Of a stretch of 64,000 nt of DNA, positions 35,231-45,567 are shown one piece after another. Positions within the stretch are counted from its first letter, which is position 1. Each line of letters opens with the position of its first letter. The DNA lies in NCBI GenBank assembly GCA_000467715.1, contig AJFK01000612.1:62001-126000 (forward strand). Direction: 5' to 3'. Position numbers and translations under genes: made by a program. The stretch is from Hysterium pulicare CBS 123377. Lineage: Eukaryota; Ascomycota; Dothideomycetes; Hysteriales; Hysteriaceae. The notes below the pieces were generated by a model, which saw only the letters and a program-made list of their open reading frames with translations, did not search any database and was not told where the DNA came from.

Positions 35231-36016
35231 TACGCCAGCGTTGAATTTGGATGTAAGGAGCGACTTTCAGGAGGAAACCAGGACAGAGAGAGCGAATAAA
35301 AGAAATGAACCGTCTAGTTACAACAGGCTTTGATGGCTATTCGGTGATTGTGTGTTTGTTCAGTTGAGGGAGTGGCTGTTGGGTGGAGGTTGATGGAACG
35401 GTGATGGCCAACAATTACTTACTAAAAAAGGATTTACAGGAACCAGAAAGCTTGGCATTCATCATTCCGATGCATGCAGGTCGCCCACGGGCATACGTAA
35501 TCCGCCTTTCGTGTGCAGAGCTTATACAACCAGCATCTAGAGGAATATCATTGCGTCTGGAACTGGAAGCCGATTATTCGGGATCGATATCACGCACTGC
35601 ACGGTGGATTATGTATTGCCGTCCAAGGTGTTCGACGGTTGACGCGCAGGGCTGAGTGGTGCGTGGCTTGTGCTCGGCTTTTCCGGGGTGCTGCTTTCAT
35701 GTTTCGGCTCGCTGGCTATCTCCGACTTTGCAATCCCGGCCTCCCGTCCCCCTCACGTAACCTCTGCAACCCATATCCCATTTGCCCTTGTACACCGCGC
35801 AACACCTACCGCTGTCTCTCGCTCTCTTTTACTACTCCTGTGTTTTCTTGTACTATTCTCCAACAACCATTTTACCTCTTCCAATATGCATATTCGTTAG
35901 CGGTCCATCCGGACTTGTGTTGAAGCCTCTGGGCTTGCATCTCGACGTCACAGGGCCCGTTTACTGTACGATTTGTCCGGATACCTACTTTAATTACAAG
36001 AGTTTCATAGCCAAGG
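35231..36016. other. Divergent promoter region of Mdm38 and Adk2
   Basis: The two start codons point away from each other across about 790 bp, and both products are mitochondrial. From about 35740 to 35890 the plus strand is C/T-rich, fitting the Adk2 leader. No gene in between is supported. Confidence 0.5.
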
Positions 36017-36869
36017 ATGTCTCTTTCGAGAGCAGCAAGACTTATACTGGTCGGCGCGCCGGGAGTAGGCAAAGGCACCCAAACCGAGCGTCTCATCAAG
36101 CGTTTCCCGCAACTATCCTCCATAAGTTCGGGTGATCTTTTAAGAAAGAATGTTAGGGAGCAGACTCCGCTTGGTATGCTTGGGACAGTCCATCTTGATT
36201 CAGTATTTCGACTGACAGCATATAGGGATCCAGGCCCAGTCCAAGATGAAGAGCGGCGCATTAGTCCCAGATAGCATGATCCTGAGACTCATCCTTAATG
36301 AGCTTACCACCCGCGGCTGGCTAACCTCGGATACCATCAGGCCCTACAACGTGTATTCTAGCTCACTGGGGATGGAAAGAGATGAAACCGTGGATTCCGT
36401 CTTCATCCCATCGTTGCTACGAACGCAAAAGTACAACTACTCCGACGAACCCAGTGCCTCCTTCATTCTGGACGGGTTTCCCCGCACTGCATCGCAAGCA
36501 TCCCAGCTTGATGACTTGATCCCCATTAACTTGGTAGTCAACATCAGTACTCCCACCGACGTAATAGTAGATCGTATCTGCAATCGCTGGGTCCATGCAC
36601 CATCTGGCAGGGTGTACAACACCACTTTCAATGCGCCAAAGGTAGACGGGAAGGATGATGTTACCGGGGAACCATTAACGCGCCGGGAAGATGACGACCC
36701 TGAGGTATGGAAATCGCGTCTGAAGAGTTTTGAAGAGACCAGTTTGCCCTTGCTTGAACATTACGACAAGCTCGGCGTTCTTTGGACAGTGAAAGGGAAT
36801 AGCAGCGATGAAATTACCCCAAAGTTATTCGGCGAGTTTTCCAAGCGGTTTGGCGTTTTGGATAACTAG
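36017..36869 (+). CDS. ADK2: Mitochondrial adenylate kinase Adk2 (GTP:AMP phosphotransferase)
   Basis: Exons 36017-36173 and 36226-36869 give 266 aa; the join reads TPLG|IQAQSK. The enzyme moves phosphate between NTP and AMP in the matrix. Motifs: P-loop LVGAPGVGKGTQTERL, AMP-site SSGDLLRKNV, ILDGFPRTASQASQLD and LID region RWVHAPSGRVYNTTFNAPKV with GEPLTRREDDDPE. Between GWL and SASFILDGFPRT there is an insertion of about 43 residues compared with AK3. It is in frame, without splice sites, and I recall a similar insertion in other filamentous fungi, so I take it as real. No cleavable signal is obvious, which is usual for this family. Confidence 0.93.
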
Positions 36870-37151
36870 GTAGGCCAGTTGGGCTCAGTGAAAGGCACTG
36901 AATGCGTTTCTGTTCATTGGGCGTAGCTGCCGTTTTCAATACCCTTCACATGTATATATCCGCACCAGCGACGTACAGCAGCTGGGCGCACATGCCCATT
37001 TCAAATCAACTACTATGTATTAATCAATTCAACCCGATGTCCAACATTGAAAGTTTGGTCGTCCAACTAAACAACTATACAAGCATACCGGGTTTGGCTC
37101 GCAGGACTTTTGCGCTGTATTCGGGCGCAGTGGGGCGAAGCCGACTGCGAC

Positions 37152-38601
37152 ATGTGCTCGACCTCGTCAAACAGCAGCTGGGTCTCCGACGTCACAGGAA
37201 CTCCAGCCTCTACGACGCACCAAGAAAACAACAACAGTATACCCAGGCATATATATTCAGACACTTCGCGCCCAGATATGGAGGGGAATAATCCGCACGA
37301 CTTCAACGAGGGCCGGCTGGAATGCACAGTTGACAAGCCGCAGAAAGAGCTCGATGGCACCAAGGACGCCTATGTATCTTACTTAGTCTCTACAAAGGCA
37401 AGATTGCTCTTACGTTACCTTCTCTTTCAGTCGGTGTAAAGCTTATACCAGTATATAGTCGGATTTCCAATCCTTTCAACGCCCCGAGGTTTCCGTTCGC
37501 CGGCGCTTCACAGACTTCGTTTTCCTCTATAAAACCCTCTCAAAAGAATATCCAGCATGCGCCGTACCGCCCTTACCAGACAAGCACAAACTGGAGTATG
37601 TACGAGGCGACAGGTTTGGGCCGGACTTTACGAATCGAAGAGCTCATTCATTACATCGGTTCCTCAAACGTTTAACCCTTCACCCAGTTCTCAGACGAGC
37701 AACGCTACTAATAATATTCCTCGAGAGTCAAGACTGGAATCAAACGATGAAAGGCAGACAATCGCGTGGCACATCAATGTCTTCTGAGACGAGTGCAGGG
37801 GGAGGTATAATGGACAGCATTGCAGACACCTTCGTCAACACGTTCAGCAAAGTGCACAAACCAGACAAACGCTTTATCGAAGTCAAAGAAAAGGCCGACA
37901 AGCTCGACGAAGACCTTTCCAACGTCGAGAAAGTAACGGTCCGAGTGGCCCGCCGGCAAGGAGACCTCGAAACAGACTACGCCGATCTCGCGACCCAGTG
38001 CCAGAAACTCATCACATTAGAACCTGGGGTAGAAGGGCCACTTACGAGTTTCGCCAGCAGCGTTGCGACAACGAGTCAAGGGTTCAGAATGCTGAGGGAG
38101 CATACAGATCAGAATTATCTAGGCAGTCTGCGGGACATGGAACAGTATATTTTAGCCATCAAAAACCTTCTCAAGTCCCGTGAAGGAAAACAACTTGATT
38201 TCGAAGCTCTGACCGACTATCTCGCCAAAAGCGCTTCGGACCGCGACTCTCTCGCCTCTAACACTGGCCACTCGGGACTCAACACGAGCGGCTTCATCCG
38301 CTCAAAAATCGAAGACATTCGAGGCATCGACCACGAGCAATCCCGCCGCCAGCGCGTCCGCAAACTGGAAGTTGAGATCGACAGGTTGACGCACGAGGTC
38401 GAGGCTGCGAAAAAAGCTACCGAGGCTTTTGACGAGCAGACGGTAACGGAGGTGCAGGATTTTGAAAGGATCAAGGCGGTTGAATTTAAAGACACGTTTG
38501 GGGATCTGGCGGATGCGCATACTGAATTCTTTGACGGCCAGATCGAGACTTGGGAAAGGTTTTTGGAGGATATGGAGAAGCAGCAGGCTGGTGTCGCGTA
38601 G
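37152..38601 (+). CDS. SNX4: Sorting nexin Snx4/Atg24 (PX-BAR)
   Basis: Exons 37152-37397 and 37459-38601 give 462 aa. Snx4 binds PI3P on endosomes and recycles cargo; it is also needed for selective autophagy (Atg24). The PX domain spans about residues 50-170: GRLECTVDKPQKELDGTKDA, RRRFTDFVFLYKTL, PPLPDKHK and RAHSLHRFLKRLTLHPVLRR, the last carrying lipid-binding Arg. The C-terminal 250 residues are the BAR coiled-coil dimer domain (FIEVKEKADKLDEDLSNVEK). The intron is GC-AG: exon AAG, donor gcaaga, acceptor tatag. This is the only join that gives YLVSTK|SDFQSFQ. The start at MCSTSS is the best supported; the frame reaches back a little further without a better ATG. Confidence 0.92.
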
Positions 38602-39436
38602 CTTCCCAGAATTCCCAATATTTTGTTGTACTAGTTCATGGTCAGAGGCAGTTACTGCACTACCGCGTAGAGAGGGCTCACGCATGGCATGGGTTAATTG
38701 GGCGGGCAGCAAGTGTGTTTCTCAACGAGGCATTGAAATTTTTCCATCTTTGCCAAATATCATCCAGATTATAAATCACTTTGTGGTACTTTCTATGGCA
38801 GCATAGAGGTGTTTTCTCCGAATGACGGAAGAGAGAATGTGATTGACCGGGAAAGGATTATGACACTTATCAAAAGCGTAGGGAGGAGCGCATATGAGCC
38901 GAGAAGCACGAAGAAGTACCGTTGAATGCAGTATAAATTTAACGACCTTTCTTCTATAAGCAGGGTAAAAGAAATCATTACTGTCATCAATGACATGTCT
39001 AATCGTGGAGGAAGCATATCCACAGCCATGTCATGATAACCAACGGCAAGACAAGGAGAAAAAGCTATGACCGGACGAGCATCCCCTAATTACAGAGAGA
39101 ACGTTCGGCTGATGAAGAGCAGAAAGGAAGAGAAAGCAAGCATAGATTAAAGAGCACATGAACCACATCCGCCATTGCATTCTATCATCGGACATCCTGT
39201 TTTTTGAGAAAGGAGCAAAGCATTTCACAAGAAATTGGACTAACGCCGAGATGCCAATAATATAGAATCCACTACTACTTCGTGCTTTTTGTTACCAAAT
39301 AGGGAAGGGAGCGTCGCCATACGCCAGGCGGACGACCCTAGGAAAGAGAGAACCACCAGATGACAAACCAATGACCAGCGAGACGGAGTGAGCGGGTATT
39401 GTTGAAATTAGGGGTTCGGTCGCAGAACGTAATGGT
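38602..39436. other. Intergenic between tail-to-tail genes
   Basis: 3' regions of Snx4 (+) and eIF4A (-). Highly expressed eIF4A often has a long 3' UTR, which could fill much of this. No gene recognised. Confidence 0.5.
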
Positions 39437-40837
39437 TTAGATGAGGTCTGAGAGATGATTAGTATCCATTTTTGGGTGACAAATGTATCAAAGTAACTCA
39501 CCGGCCACATTCATGGGCATCTCCTCAATTTGGGTGCTGTAAAATTGCTCGATTTCTCTCATCATTCGTACATCATCAGCCGTAACAAAATTGATTGCGA
39601 CACCCTTTCGGCCAAAACGTCCACCACGACCGATACGGTGAATGTAGTTTTCACGGTTGGCGGGCAGATCGTAGTTGATGACTAGGGATACCTGCTGGAC
39701 ATCGATACCACGAGCAAGAAGATCGGTGGCGATGAGAACACGGGAAGATCCGGAACGGAATTCTTTCATAATGACATCACGCTGGGCCTGGTCCATGTCG
39801 CCGTGCATGGCCGAGACAGTGAAGTCCCGAGCAGTGAGCTTGTCGGTGAGCCAGTCGACCTTTCTCCGGGTGTTGCAGAAGATGACTGCCTGGGTGATGG
39901 TAACCGTCTCGTACAAATCGGAAAGAGTATCCAGTTTCCAGTCCTCTTTCTCGACAGCAATATAGAATTGCTTAATACCTTCAAGGGTAAGTTCATCCTT
40001 CTTGACAAGAATGCGGATGGGATCGCGCATGAACTTCGTGGTGACCTCAAGCACATCCTGAGGCATGGTAGCAGAGAGAAGGACGACCTGAGTGGACTGC
40101 GGCAAGAGCTGGAAGATGTCGTAGATTTGCTCAGTGAACCCGCGGGAAAGCATTTCGTCGGCCTCGTCAAGAACGAACATTTTCATGGCGTCGGTCTTGA
40201 GAACCCGACGTTGAATCATATCCTGAACTCGACCAGGAGTTCCAACGACAACCTGAGGCCCTTCCTGAAGCGCCTTCATATCATCACGAACGCTGGTGCC
40301 CCCAATACAGGCATGGCATTCAACGTTCATGAAGTCACCGATGGCAACAACGACCTTTTGAATTTGTTGAGCAAGCTCACGGGTGGGAGCGAGGATGAGA
40401 GCCTGGCAGGCCTTGACATTGGGATCGAGTTTTTGAAGGACTGAAATGGAGAAGGTGGCGGTCTTGCCGGTACCTGACTGCGCCTGCGCGATAACATCGT
40501 GTCCTAGAATTTTTGTATTGAGCAGTGTGGCCGCCTACCAAAGTCCTCTTCAACTTACCTTTGATGACAGGCATGATAGCACGTTGTTGAATAGCCGAAG
40601 GACGTTCAAAACCATAAGCATAGACTCCGCGGAGTAGCTCGGCCTTCAAGCTCATAGCATCGAAGGAGTCCGTAGTCTCATCGTAGTTGGATTCGATTTG
40701 AGCTGGTGAGGTGGCGGAAATTAGCCTTTGCAAAGTCGTTCATGTTGGAGAAAAACCTCGCAACTGAAGTAAAACACCAAAGAGCTCTGGAGATGGGACA
40801 TACATTCTGGAACATCCTCGAGACCTTTTTCAGCCAT
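39437..40837 (-). CDS. TIF1: Translation initiation factor eIF4A (DEAD-box helicase)
   Basis: Four exons: 40837-40804, 40702-40559, 40503-39502 and 39447-39437 (only 11 nt), giving 396 aa. eIF4A unwinds mRNA 5' leaders as part of eIF4F. Motifs in order: [14 protein letters not shown] (Q motif), AQSGTGKT (I), PTRELAQQ (Ia), TPGR (Ib), DEAD (II), SAT (III), [13 protein letters not shown] (IV), [11 protein letters not shown] (V) and [13 protein letters not shown] (VI). The last exon encodes only the family C-terminus: VA|DLI-stop. Without that 11-nt exon the protein would end GELL, which does not match the family. The N-terminus is [20 protein letters not shown]. Confidence 0.96.
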
Positions 40838-41313
40838 GATTGCGATTAAGGAGGGGTTGATCACAGGCTCTGCGCTGTGATCGGAAAAGAAGCGGGTGGT
40901 GGGGCTGGAGAGCGGTGGTGATCCTCAGGATACCGCCGCTATTGAGAAGTGAAGTTGTTACTGAACTAGATACCAGACTCTCTTTTAATGAGAGTCGAAG
41001 GGGTATCTAGGTGTGGATATTTCTGTAGGTGTTGTAGGGTTGTTGTATTGGTGATGGAGATAGAGGGCGAAGAGAAGAGGTTTGGGCGAAGATTTTAATT
41101 GAGAGAAAAGTTCTTAAGTAGCGAGCCGCTAGTCTCTACCACGGTGCTAGGTATTTTTCAGAGGCAAACCTCCAACACCATTTTCCCCCGTTGACTCTGG
41201 AAATATCCGTAGTTTTCTGTATGACTCTTTCACGTTCCCTGGTTCTGCGTCCGCTTGTGTAGTGTGCTCTACGCTGGTTTTGGCAAGCCATTGTTCCTCT
41301 GACTTCTTTGAAC
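40838..41313. other. Divergent promoter of eIF4A and the F-box/JmjC gene
   Basis: About 475 bp between two start codons that point apart. The eIF4A side (40860-41110) is rich in T and C on its coding strand, as is common before strongly expressed fungal genes. No coding sequence is supported. Confidence 0.5.
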
Positions 41314-43150
41314 ATGGCTCCTGCGGTGGTCCTAGAGGAGCACTCTCACATTGAAGAACATCGGCCGAGGAAAAAGATAAAATACACACCCACGCTATCT
41401 TCAACAGGAGCAGAAGATGAAGACCTTCTCACGGCTCTCCCAAGTCATCCCTTGGATGTCAAACCATTAGGCAATGCATATACTGCCACTGAAAACATAA
41501 AATCACACGGTGGATTTTTTGCGGGTCTGCCTGATGAATTACTGAGTCACTTTCTTGAGACATTGGATGCCGCAGTTCTCCTTCGACTAGGTGCTACTTG
41601 CAAGGCTCTATATGCTTTCACTCGAGCTGATGAGCTATGGAGGAATTTGTTCATAGAGTAAGTCGGCTCAGTAAATTATTTGTAATGTGCAAGCAATCTC
41701 AATCTAGTCTTTCCAACGATACTTTGAAACATAAGAGCTTTGGTTCAATAGCACATGTTTCGATTCGTCACAAAGTTTTCTATATGCTCATCTCTCAATC
41801 GTTTCTTCTTGCAATACCTCAAAATGACCAGAGAAAGAAATTACAAACGCTTTACTAGGATCTCTCACAACCGTCCCCGTGAGTCACTCGAATTACTGAT
41901 TCTAATTTGGAGTACAGATCCACACCAATAGATTTCAGGTGGCATGGGACGTGGCGATCCACCTATCTGAGACTTCCAAAGGCCAATGTTCCTTCGATAT
42001 CGTGTAGGAACCTTTTCTCAGATGTCCTCTACCGGCCATTTCAATGTGCTCACACACCGCTCGAGCCGTTTACGACCAACGTCCCATCGGAGAATAACAT
42101 CACAAGACTATCCGATTTGACGCATAAGGAATTCTCAGAAAATTGGATTGACAAGCCTTTCATCCTCACTAAGCCTGCCAAAGAGTGGCCTATATGGCAA
42201 AATTGGACTCCAGAGACGCTTCTCCAGAATTATTCCAACGTGAAGTTTCGCGCCGAAGCAGTTGACTGGCCACTCCACACTTACATGGATTATATGAGAG
42301 ACAGCAGCGATGAAAGTCCATTATATCTCTTTGACAGGGCTTTCGTGGAAAAGATGGGTATCTCGGCTGGCAAAGAGGCAAACGACCCAGCATATTGGTC
42401 GCCAACCTGCTTCGGCGACGATCTTTTCAGTGTCCTCGGTGATCAACGCCCAGACTGTCGATGGATGATCTTGGGCCCAAAACGAAGCGGAAGCACATTT
42501 CATAAAGATCCAAATGTATGTTGGTTTCGCGATTTCTTGTTTCGTTCACTTCGTTCACTCACTCACAATCGCGCTGCTAGTCCACGAGTGCATGGAATGC
42601 GGTTCTAACTGGGTCGAAATACTGGCTCATGTTCCCTTCCTCACCTACTCTACCACCGCCGCCAGGGGTTATCCTCTCTGATGACCAATCAGAAATTACC
42701 TCACCACTGAGCATTGCAGAGTACCTTCTGACATTTCACGAACTCGCTCGTCGGACGCCTGGCTGCCGTGAGGGCATTTGCTATGCCGGCGAAGTGCTCC
42801 ATGTACCCTCGGGCTGGTTCCATCTTGTACTCAACCTAGACGATAGTCTCGCTTTGACACAGAATTTCGTACCGAGGAGGCGTCTTGGTGATGTCCTTGC
42901 ATTCTTGAGAGATCAGAAGGATCAAGTGAGTGGGTTTAGCGACGATGTATCAGATCCCTTCGATCTGTTCGTTGAAAGGTTGAGAGAAAGTGACCCAGAG
43001 ATCCTGGAGGAAGGTTTACTGGAGTTGGAGAAAAAAGCTAGGAGAGGGAGAGGTAGGTGGGAGCAATTAGTCAAAGAGGATAGTGATGCTGAAGATGCTG
43101 GGGGGTTCAGCTTTGGTTTCGGAGGTGATGACGAGGAGGAAGTGCCTTAA
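41314..43150 (+). CDS. F-box plus JmjC oxygenase, JMJD6-like
   Basis: Exons 41314-41657, 41918-42515 and 42581-43150 give 503 aa. JmjC proteins use Fe(II) and 2-oxoglutarate to hydroxylate or demethylate proteins. An F-box-like helix set lies at residues 70-115 (LPDELLSHFLETLDAAVLLR and ELWRNLFIE). The JmjC part has FRWHGTWRSTYL, then GSTFHKDPN with the HxD iron ligands, STSAWNAVLTGSKYWLMFP, and HVPSGWFHLVLNLDDSLALT with the distal His and the LNL...TQNF block typical of JMJD6. An F-box in front of JmjC could join it to an SCF ubiquitin ligase. The tail is acidic. The first intron (260 bp) is far longer than the others here and could hide a small extra exon. Substrate unknown. Confidence 0.87.
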
Positions 43151-43396
43151 TGTCAGACAGTGCTCCGATCACTGCAAATCAACTCGATAGATGATTTGAA
43201 ACAATTCTGTGATAACGTATGCATGCTGCGTAGATTCAGGAGTAGTAAAATCTAGCAAAGCCCATCTTTCTATACAAAGGGTGGGATAATGGTAATGGTC
43301 CCTGACTAACGCCCCAAGCCTCATTAGCAAGCTTAATTCAATGCCCATTCTATACAACCATGAAAACCAAGAACCCCTATAGTAATGCAAACAGCT

Positions 43397-44600
43397 CTAA
43401 TGTCTTCCACTCACTGCCTCTTCCTCATCGCCGTCTCCAGATTTGAATGGATTATTGGGGTCGTCATCATCCTCAGTTTCACTAAACTCGTCATGATACT
43501 CATCGCCTACCGCCGACCTCAAACTAATATCATCCTCATCTTCTCTCAGCGTTTCCGCTGCTTCGAAAGCATCCGGATCATCCGCATACTCATTTTCCAG
43601 ATCATCAATCGATGTTCTCCGGGCACCCTCGCGCTCCTCCTGTTCTAGCTCTCGAGCTCGCTCTTTGGTCTTTTTGTACATAAACCACCCTGTAGCTACG
43701 CCGGCAACGGCACCGATAACGATGCTTAGATAGCTGATGGCTCTTGTTTTGGGGTCCATTTTCCCGCCGCTTTCGGCGATCTTCTCGATTTGCGAGCCAA
43801 TGAAAATGTGGATCATGAGTTTGGGAGTGACACATGCTGTTGCAATTGCGAATGATGACCAGTGAACGGTAGGGAATGTGGCGATGGCGCCATTAGAGAG
43901 GGAATACGGCAAAGGACATAGCCTGATCATGACGAGCAGTTTGAGACCGTCATGTTTCAAAGTAAGCGCAAGTGCGGCGAAGCGCTTATCGTTCGCTATG
44001 AGGCGATGGACCATGTTTTTTAGGACACTTCGAGAGCAAATGAAAGAAACAGTACTACCAACGATGGTGGCGCTGGCGGCGATGAACCACCTGCAAAGTT
44101 ATCAGTCAGCAAACAGGAAGGCACAGTATTGGAATCAAAGCTTACCCATTTGGAAAGCCATATACAAATCCAGCAATCGTTAATAACGAGGAATATCCGA
44201 TCAACGGAGGAAACGAGACGCAGAATATTAAAGCCCATAGAATGAGCCAGCCGCCGGTAATGTCTCGCCATTTCTTTGCGAATGGCAATAGTACACCAAA
44301 TATGCGTTCATTGTAGACTAGAAAGAGAATTGAGAGCACCAGCAGCGTGATGCCTGCAGTAATTGCAAGAACTCTTTGTAGCGGTGTCAAACGATTGTAT
44401 GTTCTCATTGCCTGTCTCTGCAGTGCGTCGGCATTCTTCATCACTCGGGCTCTGAAGGTGGGCGGGCGAACAGAATAAGGCGAGTCGGTACGACGGCGAA
44501 ATGAAGCGGATCTTCGAGTCCATGGGGGACTGCTGGAATGGGGAGGCGGTTCATCTACAGGCAAAGCTAGAGCCCGGGCATCGTAGTCGTCAGCAGGCAT
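43397..44600 (-). CDS. TVP38: Golgi membrane protein of the Tvp38/DedA (VTT) family
   Basis: Exons 44600-44146 and 44090-43397 give 382 aa; the join reads PNG|WFIAAS. VTT proteins include yeast Tvp38 (Golgi) and the lipid scramblases VMP1/TMEM41. After a 60-residue disordered start come TM1 ([19 protein letters not shown]), TM2 ([20 protein letters not shown]) and the re-entrant loop [20 protein letters not shown]. The family signature R-C-P-x-P ([17 protein letters not shown]) follows, then further membrane segments and [20 protein letters not shown] near the end. The C-terminal 80 residues are very acidic and face the cytosol by inference. It ends tail to tail with the F-box/JmjC gene. Confidence 0.9.
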
Positions 44601-45567
44601 TGTTGCGGAGAGGTATGGCGGAATGAAGCGGAATGGGTGAGGGACGGCCGGAGGACACGGAGGAAGAAGTTATGGACGATTGACGGCAGCGGTGTAGGCG
44701 ATCATTCCGGTAACACAGAGCGAGATACAGGTGTGCTGGAGGACATTGGGAGTTGGTGTTGGAGGATGATGAACCCTACCACGCCTACCTACCGGCGGGT
44801 GTAGTCAGCCACCAGTTAGGTCCCGGAGGCGGTGCTGCGCCACACATCAGCAACGCTCGATGTAGGGGCCCTGGGACACTCTTGTTAAGTCCTCCGTAAT
44901 ACTCTTTTGGACGCGGGTCCCGGATCTGATGGCGCAAGTGAGGCATTCTGTCGCAACATATCTCTCGCCGGCGAGGCAGCAAAGATAGGCCAGCAGCAGC
45001 AGTACTTAGGTTGCCTTCACGGGAAAGGACCAAGCCCCAGACGCCTTCCAAGGTTCAGCTGCCCTCTTCCACCACGGAGCTTGCGCGGTACCTATATACA
45101 TCGCACGTCCCTCACTCACTCACTACCACCTCTTACCCCACAGACTCTCCCTCACATCCACTCCCTCATCTTCCCCTTGACGGCATCGCTGCAATGTAGT
45201 GTTGTATGTTCGCTGCCGTCGCGCATGGCCTTTGTCGGAAGCTAACCACGACCCCTAGACAACTCATCCCAGATCCGTCCCCACACTATCGAGCATGCGC
45301 CTGCATATGTAAGGCTGGGACCAAACAGCTACATTCGTGCTTCGTGCAGCCAAGTCCGATTTACAACCTCCTTATTCCGCCACAAATCTTTCTCTTCTTC
45401 ACTCTTTGCTTCTCCTGGGCCTCTCGGTCTACTTCGCCGCGCCCCAGAAACCTTAATCCTTAATTTAGTTCAAAACAAGCCGACCCTGCGACCATTTCTG
45501 CGCGCTTCCACCCAACCTTCACCGTCACCCTTTTCGAATACCCTATACTTTGGTTTGATTTGAAGCC
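44601..45567. other. Divergent promoter region of Tvp38 and the SMR gene
   Basis: About 970 bp. From 45040 to 45540 the plus strand is C/T-rich with repeated ctcact and is probably the leader of the SMR-domain gene. Short frames here lack domains. Confidence 0.5.

Noticed and set aside
36317-36450. Adk2 insertion as an unspliced intron
   Set aside because: No good donor and acceptor that keep frame, and I recall a similar insertion in other filamentous-fungal Adk2 proteins.
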